This document shows, one piece after another, positions 34,616 through 43,230 of a stretch of DNA of 64,000 nt (its first letter is position 1; every line of letters starts with the position of its first letter). The notes below the pieces were generated by a model. That model worked only from the letters and a program-made list of their open reading frames with translations. It made no database searches and had not been told where the DNA came from. A program made the translations under genes and the position numbers. Origin of the DNA: Demequina phytophila (GTDB lineage Bacteria; Actinomycetota; Actinomycetes; Actinomycetales; Demequinaceae); assembly GCF_000971135.1 (NCBI RefSeq), contig NZ_BBLW01000005.1, forward strand, positions 124,001 to 188,000, given 5' to 3'.

Positions 34616-35542
34616 ATGACCCCGATCCACAGTCTCGGCTACGTGGCGTTCCAGTCGCCGCGCGCGGACGAGTGGCCACGGTTCGCGACGGAGGTGTTCG
34701 GGCTCGAGAGCGAGCAGGACGAGTCCGGCGCCGTCAACCTGCGCTGGGACGACCGCATGTACCGCATGCGCATCGAGCCGGGCCCCGACGACCGTCTGCT
34801 CCACCTGGGCTGGGAGACGTCCAACAGGCTCGACTTCGCCGCCGCCATCGACGACCTGCGAGGCAAGGGTGTCGAGGTGGTCGAGGAGCCCCCTGAACTC
34901 GCGGACGAGCGTCGCGTGAGCGCGCTGGCCTCGTTCCATGACCCGTTCGGGGTGCGTCACGAGCTCTTCTGGGGACCCGGCCACATGGACCGCACGTTCC
35001 GCGGCCAGCGCGCGACGTCGTCGTTCATCACCGGCGACCAGGGTCTCGGCCACGCCGTGCTCATCGTCCCCGACCTGGAGATCGCGAGCCAGTTCTACGA
35101 GGTCACGCTCGGGTTCAAGTGCAGCGACATCGTCGACGTCGGCATCGGCCCCATGGCGTTCCTCCGCTGCAACCCGCGCCACCACAGCCTCGCGATCTGG
35201 GGCATCCCCGGCTCGCTCGGGCTCAACCACGTGATGGTGGAGAGCACCGACATCGACGATGTGGGACGCGCCTACGACCTGGCGCAACGCAGCGAGTACG
35301 AAATCAGCGCGAGCCTCGGGAGGCACGCCGGCGACGAGCAGCTGTCGTTCTACACGCGCACGCCCAGCGGCTTCGACCTCGAGTTCGGTGCCGACTCCCT
35401 GGTGATCGACGACGACGACGCCTGGAGCATGCGCCGCATCGACCGACGCTGGGGCAACCGCAGCGAGATCTGGGGCCACCAGTTCCGACCCCTGCCGCCG
35501 CAGAGCTCCGTGCACGCGTACCCGGAGGAGGCGACGCGGTGA
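34616..35542 (+). CDS. Extradiol ring-cleavage dioxygenase (type I, vicinal oxygen chelate)
   Basis: A 308-residue two-module VOC protein of the 2,3-dihydroxybiphenyl / catechol 2,3-dioxygenase kind. The C-terminal module carries the full Fe(II) triad: H146 (GLGHAVLIV), H205 (LNHVMVES) and E256 (FDLEFG). It also has H190 and Y246 as expected second-shell residues. It should open a catechol-like ring next to the hydroxyls. GGCAGGAGG precedes ATG 34616; the frame opens earlier but lacks similarity. First gene of the LysR-facing operon; overlaps the amidohydrolase gene by four bases. The substrate is unknown. Confidence 0.87.
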   Translation: MTPIHSLGYVAFQSPRADEWPRFATEVFGLESEQDESGAVNLRWDDRMYRMRIEPGPDDRLLHLGWETSNRLDFAAAIDDLRGKGVEVVEEPPELADERRVSALASFHDPFGVRHELFWGPGHMDRTFRGQRATSSFITGDQGLGHAVLIVPDLEIASQFYEVTLGFKCSDIVDVGIGPMAFLRCNPRHHSLAIWGIPGSLGLNHVMVESTDIDDVGRAYDLAQRSEYEISASLGRHAGDEQLSFYTRTPSGFDLEFGADSLVIDDDDAWSMRRIDRRWGNRSEIWGHQFRPLPPQSSVHAYPEEATR

Positions 35543-36531
35543 TCGACGTCCACGCCCACCTGTTCTTCGACGAGCTGCTGGGCACGGCCGGAGCGCTCGG
35601 GCCGGAGATCCGCAGGGTGGGCGAGGGGCGCCACGAGATCGTCGTCGGCGGCTACCGCTGGCCGATCGGGCCCAAGTCGAGCCTAGCCGAGACCGCGCAG
35701 CAGCGGGTCGACTCGCTCGACGAGGACGGCATCGACGTCCAGGTGCTGTCCTTGTCGCCGCTGTGGCTGCTTACGCACACCCCGACCGAGGTCGCGCAGC
35801 CGTTCCTCCGCTCCGCGAACACTCTCATGGCGGACTGGTGCGCTCAGCAGCCGGGTCGGCTCAAGGGGTTCGCCGCGCTGCCGACCGTGGACGTCGCCGC
35901 CGCCATCCGCGAGCTCGAGTTCGCGGTGCGCGAGCTGGGGCTCGTGGGCGCCTACATCGGCACCGACGCCCGGGCGTCGCTGGACCACCCCGACCTGGAT
36001 GACATCTACCAGGCGTGCATCGACCTCGACGTGCCGCTCTTCGTCCACTCGACGGTGCCGGGCGTCGACGGCCCTGCGGGCGATCCCCGCCTCGACCGCT
36101 TCGACTGGCACGTGACCCTCGGGTACCCGCACGAGGAGACCCTCGCGGTGGCCTCGCTGCTCTTCGGGCGGGTGCTGCTCCGGCACCCTCGTCTGGACGT
36201 GTACGTCAGCCACGGCGGCGGGAGCTTCGCGTTCCAGCACGGTCGGTTGCGCGCGTTCGCCGCGCTGCCCCGTTCGCCGATCACGGTCGAGGAGTTCGAC
36301 GCGCAGTTCTCGCGGCTGTGGTTCGACACGCACGTCAACTCGGAGGAGTCCCTGACGCTGCTGCGCGCGGTCGCGAACCCGGACCGCCTGGTCTTCGGTA
36401 CCAACTATCGCGGCTGGGACTCGGGATCGACGGCCGAGGTCGAGACGATCGCCGCGAGCGTCGTCGCCAACGCAGGGGTCCTGCTGCGCGCGCCCGAGCG
36501 CGTTCCGGCGCACGGGAAGGGAAGGTCATGA
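35539..36531 (+). CDS. Amidohydrolase-family decarboxylase/hydrolase (ACMSD-like)
   Basis: A 330-residue metal-dependent TIM-barrel protein of Amidohydrolase_2. It has the metal motif DVHAHLFF at the N-terminus, LFVHSTVPGVDGP, YVSHGGGSFAFQHGR with a metal histidine, and FGTNYRGWDSGS near the end. There the usual catalytic aspartate block (FGSDYP) is altered to FGTNYRGWD, so the acid may be the later Asp. Relatives decarboxylate ring-cleavage products (ACMSD) or hydroxybenzoates. The overlap with the dioxygenase and FAH genes suggests it acts on the ring-fission product. Confidence 0.8.
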   Translation: MIDVHAHLFFDELLGTAGALGPEIRRVGEGRHEIVVGGYRWPIGPKSSLAETAQQRVDSLDEDGIDVQVLSLSPLWLLTHTPTEVAQPFLRSANTLMADWCAQQPGRLKGFAALPTVDVAAAIRELEFAVRELGLVGAYIGTDARASLDHPDLDDIYQACIDLDVPLFVHSTVPGVDGPAGDPRLDRFDWHVTLGYPHEETLAVASLLFGRVLLRHPRLDVYVSHGGGSFAFQHGRLRAFAALPRSPITVEEFDAQFSRLWFDTHVNSEESLTLLRAVANPDRLVFGTNYRGWDSGSTAEVETIAASVVANAGVLLRAPERVPAHGKGRS

Positions 36532-37517
36532 AGATCGCACGATGGCAGCGACGCGACGGCACGATCGAGGCGGGCTTCATCCACGACGGCCATGCCGTGC
36601 CCCTGCCCGAGGGCAGGCCCGTCGACGTCCTGATCCAAGCCGGCCTGCCGACCACGCTCGCGTTCGGCCGTGAGGTGATCGAGGAGGGTGACCGTTCGGA
36701 TTGGCGTCCGCTCGACACCGTCCGGCTCGTTCCTCCGCTCGTCCCACGGAGCGTCCGTGACTTCGTGACCTTCGAGGAGCACGTCGAGGGCATGGTGAAG
36801 GGCGGGTCGCCCGACGCGACGGTGTCCGACGAGTGGTACGAGGCCCCCACCTTCTACTTCACCAACCCCCACACCCTGATCGGCCCCACCGAGCCCATCG
36901 TGCCCCCGCGGACCTCGCGGCTGGACTTCGAGCTCGAGGTCGCCGTGGTGATCGGCGCGACCCGGGAGTGCGACGGCCGGCACATGAGCGTCGAGCGCGC
37001 GGCGGCCCAGATCTTCGGCTACACGATCTTCAACGATTGGAGCGCGCGCGATCTGCAGGCGCGTGAGATGAAGGTCAACCTCGGGCCGTGCAAGGGCAAG
37101 GATTTCGGCACCACCCTGGGGCCGTGGATCGTGACCGCGGACGAGTTCGCCGACCGCCTCACGGACGACGGGTTCCTCGATGTCCCCGTGGTGGTCGAGG
37201 TCAACGGCGTGGCCTTCGGCAGCGACAACCTGTCGCGGATGGCCTGGACGTTCCCGGAGCTCATCGCCTACGCGTCGCGCGACTCGCGCGTCGCGCCCGG
37301 AGACGTGCTCGCCTCTGGAACGGCCGGGAAGGGCTGCCTCGCGGAGACGTGGGGCCGCACCGGCGAGTTCGACCCGCCTGCCTTGAGGCCCGGCGACACC
37401 GTGCGGATCGTCGTCGACGGCATCGGCGAGACGGCCAATGTCGTCGGTGAGCCCCGTGCGACCCAGCCGTCGATTCCGTCCGCTCGGCGCCGCGCGGCCC
37501 GCCTTCACGCTCTCTGA
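36528..37517 (+). CDS. Fumarylacetoacetate-hydrolase-family protein
   Basis: A 329-residue enzyme with the FAH fold. It has YEAPTFYFTNPHTLIGPTEP, LDFELEVAVVIGATREC (metal-binding glutamates in the ExE block), FGYTIFNDWSARDLQ and the GKDFGTTLGPWIVT loop, ending with PGDVLASGTAGKGC. Members hydrolyse C-C bonds of acylpyruvates, or hydrate or decarboxylate oxopentenoates after meta-cleavage. It overlaps the amidohydrolase stop by four bases, making a three-gene dioxygenase, amidohydrolase and FAH unit for successive steps. The C-terminus is arginine-rich and weakly conserved. Confidence 0.85.
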   Translation: MKIARWQRRDGTIEAGFIHDGHAVPLPEGRPVDVLIQAGLPTTLAFGREVIEEGDRSDWRPLDTVRLVPPLVPRSVRDFVTFEEHVEGMVKGGSPDATVSDEWYEAPTFYFTNPHTLIGPTEPIVPPRTSRLDFELEVAVVIGATRECDGRHMSVERAAAQIFGYTIFNDWSARDLQAREMKVNLGPCKGKDFGTTLGPWIVTADEFADRLTDDGFLDVPVVVEVNGVAFGSDNLSRMAWTFPELIAYASRDSRVAPGDVLASGTAGKGCLAETWGRTGEFDPPALRPGDTVRIVVDGIGETANVVGEPRATQPSIPSARRRAARLHAL

Positions 37518-37631
37518 GGGCGCGTGGGGACGATGGTCCCGCGACTCCTTGACATCTGTTCCTTACCGTGGGCACGTACCCAAACGCCGGCGAAGAAGCC
37601 GGATCCACCACCCCGAAAGGACGGGTCCACG

Positions 37632-37976
37632 ATGAACCACCAGGAGCACTACGACGACGTGATGTGCGGCATCGGCGCCCTCGGCGAGCACATCCCCGGC
37701 ACCATCAAGAGCTTCTTCGCGCTGCACCACGCCGCCCTCGCGGACGGCGCCCTTCCGAAGTCGACCAAGGAGCTTCTGGCGCTCGCGATCGCGATCTCGG
37801 TGCGCTGCGGCGGGTGCATCACGTGTCATGTCAAGGACGCCCTCGCGGCGGGCGCGACGGCAGAGCAGATCTACGAGACCATCGGCGTCGCGATCCTCAT
37901 GGGCGGCGGCCCGTCCGCCGTGTACGGCAACGAGGCGCGCAAGGCCGTCGAGGCCTTCACCGCCGTCCCGGTCTGA
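37632..37976 (+). CDS. Carboxymuconolactone decarboxylase / AhpD-like family protein
   Basis: A 114-residue all-helical protein with the peroxidase-type motif C62-x-x-C65-H66 (GGCITCHVKDALAAGAT). The CxxC form is found in AhpD-like members with redox activity, so thiol peroxidase or repair function is as likely as lactone decarboxylation. A 114-base gap separates it from the FAH gene. A TTGACA hexamer at 37549-37554 and AAAGGA before the ATG suggest its own promoter. A strong terminator follows directly. Confidence 0.85.
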   Translation: MNHQEHYDDVMCGIGALGEHIPGTIKSFFALHHAALADGALPKSTKELLALAIAISVRCGGCITCHVKDALAAGATAEQIYETIGVAILMGGGPSAVYGNEARKAVEAFTAVPV

Positions 37977-37985
37977 TCCTCCTTC

Positions 37986-38020
37986 ACGAAGGCGGGGATC
38001 CCTCCGGTCCCCGCCTTCGT
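37986..38020. terminator. Strong bidirectional terminator
   Basis: A perfect 13-bp stem (ACGAAGGCGGGGA with TCCCCGCCTTCGT) and a 9-nt loop between the convergent CMD and cyclase genes. It starts 10 bases after the CMD stop. Confidence 0.85.
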
Positions 38021-38044
38021 CATGCCCGCGGGCAGGGCGGCCGG

Positions 38045-39043
38045 TCAGAGGATCGCCACCGGATTGATGGGGGAGCCCACCGCCCCCGTGATCGGCAGCG
38101 GCGCTGCGGACAGGAGGAACTCGTAGCGCGAGGTTGCCGCGCACGCGAGAGCGAGCTCGTCCAAGTTCCACATCTCGCCGACCGTCAGCCCCATGTTGGG
38201 GATGACGACCTGATGGAGAGGCTGGAACGAGGGCGCGTCGAACTCGTTGGGGCGGACCTCGAAACCCCACGTATCCGTAGCGATCGCCGCGATCTCAGTG
38301 CGGTGGAGCCATCCGGCGGTCGTGAGCGAGAGCCCCGGCGCCGGGCCGCCGGCGTAGTCGCCCCAGCCGTCGCGACGCGTACGGCTGAACTGCCCGGTGC
38401 GCACCGCGACGATGTCACCGCGCCGGACGATGCTCGAGGTGCCCTGAGCCGCGATGGTGCGCTCGAGGTCCGCGGCGGTGATCGCGTAGCCGTCCTCGAG
38501 CTCGCCGCTGCCGGGGCGGAGGGCGCGGCCCACATCGAGCAGGACGCCGCGCCCGACGATGACGTCCGCGGCGTTCTCGATCCCGGTGACGCGGTCGCCG
38601 TCGCTCGTCACGACGTCGCCGGCCCTGCGCCCGTTCCACGCCGCGCCGTGGTCGAAGATGTGGCCGAGGCCGTCCCACTGCGTCGAGCACTGCAGCGGCA
38701 TCGAGATGACATCGTCCGCCCCGCCGATGCCGTGCGGGAAGCCCTGCGAGCCGCGCTCCGCGTCCGTCCCGGTGTCGGTCATCGTGTGCACCGGGTTGGT
38801 GCGACGCCGCCAGCCCTTCTGCGGGCCGGAGGTGTCGAAGCGCTGCGCAAGCGAGATCACGCGTCCTGTCCGCACCAGCGCCGCGGCAGCGACGCGCGCG
38901 GGGCCGTCGATGTGGTTGAGGGTGCCGAGCACATCGTCCCCGCCCCAACGGCCCCAGTTGCGGTAGGCGAGGGCGCGCATGCCGATCTCGCCCTCGGGAT
39001 CGTTGCGATCGAGATCGGCGGGGTCCTCGCTCGGCGCGGTCAT
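38045..39043 (-). CDS. Cyclase-family hydrolase (kynurenine-formamidase-like fold)
   Basis: A 332-residue protein of the cyclase family (PF04199). The metal-binding HxxxDxxxH-like block appears as CSTQWDGLGHIFDHG, with TGQFSR and DTWGFEVRPNEF further on. The length matches bacterial members annotated as cyclases, larger than kynurenine formamidase. Known relatives hydrolyse amides or isatin-like rings. It lies 55 bases downstream of the flavin monooxygenase gene on the same strand, so a hydrolytic step after hydroxylation is plausible. Confidence 0.82.
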   Translation of the reverse strand: MTAPSEDPADLDRNDPEGEIGMRALAYRNWGRWGGDDVLGTLNHIDGPARVAAAALVRTGRVISLAQRFDTSGPQKGWRRRTNPVHTMTDTGTDAERGSQGFPHGIGGADDVISMPLQCSTQWDGLGHIFDHGAAWNGRRAGDVVTSDGDRVTGIENAADVIVGRGVLLDVGRALRPGSGELEDGYAITAADLERTIAAQGTSSIVRRGDIVAVRTGQFSRTRRDGWGDYAGGPAPGLSLTTAGWLHRTEIAAIATDTWGFEVRPNEFDAPSFQPLHQVVIPNMGLTVGEMWNLDELALACAATSRYEFLLSAAPLPITGAVGSPINPVAIL

Positions 39044-39098
39044 GGGGCTCCTTCGTCACGTCGAGGGGAAGGCGAGCGCGCTCAGCGTCGTCATCCGG

Positions 39099-40232
39099 CT
39101 AAAGGGGCTGCGCGAGCAGCTTGCTGACGTCGGTCATGAGCTCGGCCGACTCGCGGTTCCTGTCGGCCTCGCGCCGCCACTCCGCGATCTGCAGCGAGCT
39201 CTCCACGACGGCCTGAGCGCGCGGCACGCGGCGGGCGTAGAACTCGTCCCAGAGGTCCTCGTCGAGGCGGTCCCGGCGCGCCAGGAGATCCGCCAGGACG
39301 ACGGCGTCCTCGAGACCCTGGGCCGCGCCCTGCGCGAGCGTCGGCGGGCAGCTGTGCGCGGCATCGCCGATCAGGGCGACGCGGCCGCGGTGCCAGTCTC
39401 CGGGCAGAAAGAGCGCGCTCATGCGGGTGTAGTTGAGCGCGGACGTGCTCGTCAGGGTCGTCACGATCTCGTCCCACGGGCCGTGGTACTGCGATGCGAG
39501 AGCGCGCATCTCCTCGAGCATCTGCTCCGCTGACAGGTGGGACCGGTCGCGGTAGTCGTCGACGATGTATACGTACATGCTGTCGGGCCCGGTGGGGGAG
39601 TAGCCGGAGTAGTACGCCGCTCCGCCGTAGATGAGCTCGGTGCAGGTCACGTCGTGGGCGAGCGGCACGAACGCCCGCCACACGCCGAAATCGAGCATCT
39701 CTGGTTGCGTGCGGATCCTGAGCAGCTTCCGCACCGTCGAGTGCAGGCCGTCGGCTCCGACCACGAGGTCGGCCTCCCGGGTCAGCCCGCTGGCCGCGGT
39801 GACCCGGGCATGGTCGGCGTCCTGCGAGATGCCCACGACGCGGGTGCCTTCGTGCACGGTGACGCCGAGCTCGTCCGCGCGGGCACGGAGGACGCGCGCG
39901 AGGTCCGGCCGGTACATCCCCGCGGCCGCCGGGTACTCGGGGCCGCCCGACCGGTGCGTGTCGACACGGAACAGCTCCGTGCCGGCATCGTCCGGGGCCC
40001 GCAGGACCAGCGCGTCGAACACCGATGCGTGACGCTGCACCTCCTCCCACACGCCCACCCGGTCCAGCATCCGCAGCGCGTTGCCCTGCAGGCTGATGCC
40101 TGAACCGACGGGGGCCGAGGTGCGATACGCCTCGAGCAGGTCGACCTTGATGCCCTCTGCGGCGAGCAGGCAAGACAGTGCGAGGCCGGAGATGCCGCCT
40201 CCGGCGATGACCGCGGACTCGATCGCCGTCAT
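39099..40232 (-). CDS. FAD-dependent aromatic monooxygenase (class A, salicylate-hydroxylase-like)
   Basis: A 377-residue single-component flavoprotein hydroxylase. It has GGGISG near residue 11 for the ADP moiety, the VVGADGLHSTVRK block corresponding to the DG motif, and GRVALIGDAAHSCPPTLAQGA, the GD motif that binds the ribityl chain. Such enzymes hydroxylate phenolic or hydroxypyridine rings, giving the dihydroxy compound that an extradiol dioxygenase (34616) can cleave. Proteins of this family include 2,6-dihydroxypyridine 3-hydroxylase and salicylate hydroxylase. It is divergent from the C-C hydrolase at 40633. Confidence 0.86.
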   Translation of the reverse strand: MTAIESAVIAGGGISGLALSCLLAAEGIKVDLLEAYRTSAPVGSGISLQGNALRMLDRVGVWEEVQRHASVFDALVLRAPDDAGTELFRVDTHRSGGPEYPAAAGMYRPDLARVLRARADELGVTVHEGTRVVGISQDADHARVTAASGLTREADLVVGADGLHSTVRKLLRIRTQPEMLDFGVWRAFVPLAHDVTCTELIYGGAAYYSGYSPTGPDSMYVYIVDDYRDRSHLSAEQMLEEMRALASQYHGPWDEIVTTLTSTSALNYTRMSALFLPGDWHRGRVALIGDAAHSCPPTLAQGAAQGLEDAVVLADLLARRDRLDEDLWDEFYARRVPRAQAVVESSLQIAEWRREADRNRESAELMTDVSKLLAQPL

Positions 40233-40632
40233 CCCTGTTGCCTCTCGGCCTGCGTGTGCGAAGCCATCGGCTTACGTCCACAGGCGGTGTGGGCGGGTGC
40301 GGCGAAGGTGCGAAGATGCACCACCTCGTGGGCGCTGGTTGTCACGGGGCCTCCCGGTGCGAATCGGCGACATTGCTGATCGGCGCCAATCTATGGATGA
40401 ACCGGCCGGAGCGGAAACAGCGATCGGCGATACCGGCAATGTGTGGGCGCGATGCATGGGGAGACTCGCCGCTGGTCGAGGCGACGCCTGCCATCGGTGC
40501 GCAGACGCGGCGGTGTCGGCATCCACATCGCCGGGGGTGATTCCCGGCATCGGCAAATGTCTCTGTGTCGATGGGCGGCGACCTCCCTAGGGTGGGGGCG
40601 ACGCAACGGCGCGAGCGAGGTGTGGAGCCCCC
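40233..40632. other. 400-base divergent intergenic region
   Basis: No gene is seen here. It separates the monooxygenase (minus) from the DHPON-hydrolase-like gene (plus) and should hold both promoters. ATCGGCG occurs at 40363, 40379 and 40423, the first two 16 bases apart, suggesting a regulator site. The LysR protein at 33490 is a possible user. Confidence 0.4.
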
Positions 40633-41892
40633 ATGTTCATGTACTTCCCGACCAACTACGTGTGGAGCATGGCCGCGGTCGCGGCTCTCAACAACGGCGG
40701 CCTCATCGACGAGGTGGACCGCGCCTGCAAACCGGTGCTCGAGGCGTCGCGCAACGGCGACGACGTCGGCACCGAGCTTCTGTACGAGTCGTGGGCGGCG
40801 GTGGCCGATCGGCTCATCGCCTCGGCCGAGGACGATGTCGCGCGTGGTCGGCTCATCGGCGCCGGCGACAAGTACTACCGTGCCTCGCTCTACACGTCGC
40901 AGGCCGAGCGCCTGCAGTCTCCCAGCTGGGAGGGCCGCAAGGCCGCCTACCAGAAGTCGATCGACCTCCTGCTGCGGCATGTCGAGCTCTCGGGCGCACC
41001 CCTCGAGACGGTCGAGATCCCCTACGGCGACGCAAGCCTGCCGGGCTATCTCTACCGGGCGGACCCCGGGGTGGTCGCGCCAGGCGAGAAGCCGCCGGTG
41101 ATGATCCAGTGGAACGGGCTCGACTCCACCAAGGAGATGATGTACTACTCGCAGTTCCCGCAGATGCTCGCCAGGCGTGGGATCTCGACCCTCATGGTCG
41201 ACACCCCCGGATCCGGCGAGGCGCTGCGCATGCGCGGGCTCACCGCGCGGCACGACACCGAGGTCTGGGCCGCCGCGTGCGTCGACTTCCTCGAGGGTCG
41301 GGACGATGTGGACGCATCCCGTGCGGGCATCGTCGGCTGGTCGCTGGGCGGCTACTACGCTCCGCGCGCGGCGGCCTTCGAGAAGCGGCTGCGGCTCGTG
41401 GTCGCATGGGGCGCGAACCACGACTGGGCCGCGGTGCAGCGCCGCCGACTCGACCGGGAGGGGGAGAACCCGGTGCCGCACTACTGGCAGCACGTCCAGT
41501 GGGTGTGGGGTGCATCGGGGACGGACGACTTCCTCGAGCGCACCAAGGACATGCACCTCGACGGCGTGGTCGAGCGGATCTCGGTGCCCTTCCTCATCAC
41601 CCATGGTGCGAACGACCGCCAGATCCCTCTTGCGATGGCGCACCGTTCGTACGAGCAGGCGGTCAACAGCCCCAAGCGTGAGCTGAGGGTGTTCGATGAG
41701 CCGGAGGGTGGCACCGAGCACATCTCGATCGATCACCTGGCCTACGTCGCGTCATTCATCGCTGATTGGGTCGCTGAGGCGTTCGCAGCGATGCCCCAGG
41801 ACGCGGCTCTGCCGAACTCACGGGTTTCCGGCGACCTGGATCGCGAGCCCATCAAGATCCCATCAGATTCAACCGGGACCAACCGGAGATGA
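40633..41892 (+). CDS. Alpha/beta hydrolase, 2,6-dihydroxypseudooxynicotine-hydrolase-like
   Basis: A 419-residue enzyme with an N-terminal helical cap of about 130 residues. The core has WNGLDSTKEMMYYSQFPQML, VDTPGSGEALRM, nucleophile GIVGWSLGGYYAPRAA, acid in ITHGANDRQIP and histidine in GGTEHISID. The GLxSTKE and DxPGxGE segments are typical of the C-C bond hydrolase of nicotine degradation and its relatives. A side-chain-removing step on an acylated hydroxy(aza)arene is therefore plausible. The last 10 or so codons lie in the island-end repeat that begins at 41861, so the C-terminal tail comes from the junction. Confidence 0.78.
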   Translation: MFMYFPTNYVWSMAAVAALNNGGLIDEVDRACKPVLEASRNGDDVGTELLYESWAAVADRLIASAEDDVARGRLIGAGDKYYRASLYTSQAERLQSPSWEGRKAAYQKSIDLLLRHVELSGAPLETVEIPYGDASLPGYLYRADPGVVAPGEKPPVMIQWNGLDSTKEMMYYSQFPQMLARRGISTLMVDTPGSGEALRMRGLTARHDTEVWAAACVDFLEGRDDVDASRAGIVGWSLGGYYAPRAAAFEKRLRLVVAWGANHDWAAVQRRRLDREGENPVPHYWQHVQWVWGASGTDDFLERTKDMHLDGVVERISVPFLITHGANDRQIPLAMAHRSYEQAVNSPKRELRVFDEPEGGTEHISIDHLAYVASFIADWVAEAFAAMPQDAALPNSRVSGDLDREPIKIPSDSTGTNRR

Positions 41893-42030
41893 CCGGGTAC
41901 AGTCGGGATGAGGGAGCCGCCACGTTCCCGAGTAATCCGAGGGAATTCGCGAGATTCCGAGACGACCGTGAAGGACCGGAAGATGTCCGGTCCCTGCAGG
42001 GGGTCGCAGGTTCAAATCCTGTCAGCCCGA
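41861..42030 (+). repeat. Island-end repeat, copy 1 (arm region plus tRNA-Pro 3' end)
   Basis: These 170 bases align without net gaps to 55582-55751. By hand count about 72% of the 140 arm positions match, and the core is identical. The arm has CAACCGG-type and ACCGTGAA elements that are degenerate copies of the CAACCGTGAA direct repeats in copy 2. A dyad ACCGGA-N5-TCCGGT stands just before the core. It looks like the element end (attR) of island 1. Confidence 0.7.
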
Positions 42031-42031
42031 C
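41997..42031 (+). repeat. Attachment-site repeat, copy B (tRNA-Pro 3' end only)
   Basis: Identical over 35 bases to 31988-32022. It lacks the 5' half of a tRNA, so it is not a gene. It is followed by a different hairpin (42051-42084) from the one after the real tRNA. It marks the boundary between islands 1 and 2. Confidence 0.82.
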
Positions 42032-42050
42032 TCGGGAGAAATCCCTGGTA

Positions 42051-42084
42051 AAAGGCCGGTTTCGATAAGTCGAGGCCGGCCTTT
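42051..42084 (+). terminator. Hairpin after attachment copy B
   Basis: AAAGGCCGG pairs with CCGGCCTTT across a 16-nt loop, which itself contains a TCGA/TCGA mini-stem. TCTGCTT follows. It occupies the place of the tRNA terminator, as if each element carries its own terminator for the tRNA end it restores. Confidence 0.65.
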
Positions 42085-42279
42085 CTGCTTGTCTGCAGGC
42101 GGCAATCGGCCGGTCGTGCTTGCCCACTGCCGGTCGGATTGAAGACGCTGGGCCTCAAGCGAGTCTCGGTGAACGCCCTTCAGTAGGACTGGTGCGCGCG
42201 CCGTTCCCGCGAAGCTACCGCGTGCGGCAGTCGCAAGGGTCACGACTTCGTCAGGGCGTAGCTCGGAGCCTCGGTTCGG

Positions 42280-43230
42280 CTACGCGGCGTCGAGGGTGAT
42301 CGTCGCGATCGCGCCGCCGCCGTCGATCCCTTTGAGCTCGGCCTTCCCTCCGTGCGCGGACACGATGCTGCGCACGAGCGGGAGGCCCATGCCGTGTCCT
42401 GTGATGTCAGCGACGGCGGGCGCCCTCCAGAACCGTTCGAATGCTCTGTCTGAGTCGGAACGGCTGAGGCCGGGGCCGTCGTCGGTGACGGCGAGGAGCG
42501 CGGAGTTCCCGTGGTGGGCGACGGCTACCGTCACCTGCCCCTCGGGTCCCGAGTACTTGAGTGAGTTGTCGATCAGGTTGCGGACGGCGCTGACCATGAG
42601 GTCGTGCGACACGAGCACGTCGACGTCGTCCTCGAAGTTGAGCGCCACACGACCCTCAGCGTCGTGCTCCCGGATCGCAAGCTCGGCCGCCTCGGCGGCG
42701 ACCTCGGCCAGGGGCAGCCGTTCGCGTGAGGAGGCGAGCTCGACGCGGTCGTCACGGGATAGCAGGAGAAGCTGCTCGGTCAGGTGGGACAGGGACTCGA
42801 CCGTCTCGAGGGAGGTGCGCAGAGACTCTTCGTACTGGTCGACGGAGCGGCGTTTGAGGAGTGCCCACGACATCTCTCCCATGAGGATGCCGAGCGGCGT
42901 CCTGAACTCGTGCGACGTGGCGTCGATGAACTGAGACTGGACCTCGTAGCTGCGCCTCAGGGGGCCGAGTGCGAGCCGCGCCATCGCCCAGCTGACGATC
43001 GGTGAGACGACGAGGAGCACTGCGTAGGAGATCAGAAGCACGTCTCGTAGGTTCTCGAGCGCGTGATCAACGGCATCCTCGTTCACGATTCCGGTGTCGG
43101 TGGACACGGCGTCGAAGTCGAACGCGAAGGCGGCGAACACGTAGATTCCCACGAAGGCGAGCGCGACCACGGCGAGCATGATGGCGGTGAACATGAGCGT
43201 GAGGCGGATGGTGGTCCTGCGGACGATCAC
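42280..43230 (-). CDS. Sensor histidine kinase
   Basis: A 316-residue membrane kinase. TM1 is at about residues 10-32, a short outer loop is rich in Asp, TM2 lies near 65-85, and there is no clear HAMP consensus. The phosphoacceptor is in QFIDATSHEFRTPLGILMGE. The ATPase domain has NLIDNSLKYSG (N box), DDGPGLS (G1) and GHGMGLPLVRSIV (G2). The GTG overlaps the stop of the upstream response regulator by four bases (same strand), making a classical pair. The signal is unknown. Last gene of the long minus-strand run of island 2. Confidence 0.88.
   Translation of the reverse strand: MIVRRTTIRLTLMFTAIMLAVVALAFVGIYVFAAFAFDFDAVSTDTGIVNEDAVDHALENLRDVLLISYAVLLVVSPIVSWAMARLALGPLRRSYEVQSQFIDATSHEFRTPLGILMGEMSWALLKRRSVDQYEESLRTSLETVESLSHLTEQLLLLSRDDRVELASSRERLPLAEVAAEAAELAIREHDAEGRVALNFEDDVDVLVSHDLMVSAVRNLIDNSLKYSGPEGQVTVAVAHHGNSALLAVTDDGPGLSRSDSDRAFERFWRAPAVADITGHGMGLPLVRSIVSAHGGKAELKGIDGGGAIATITLDAA

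Larger units (their letters stand above)
41893..42279. other. Gene-free island junction
   Basis: The 387 bases hold the end of the arm repeat, attachment copy B, a terminator hairpin and about 190 bases with no recognisable coding content before the end of the histidine kinase gene on the other strand. Confidence 0.6.
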
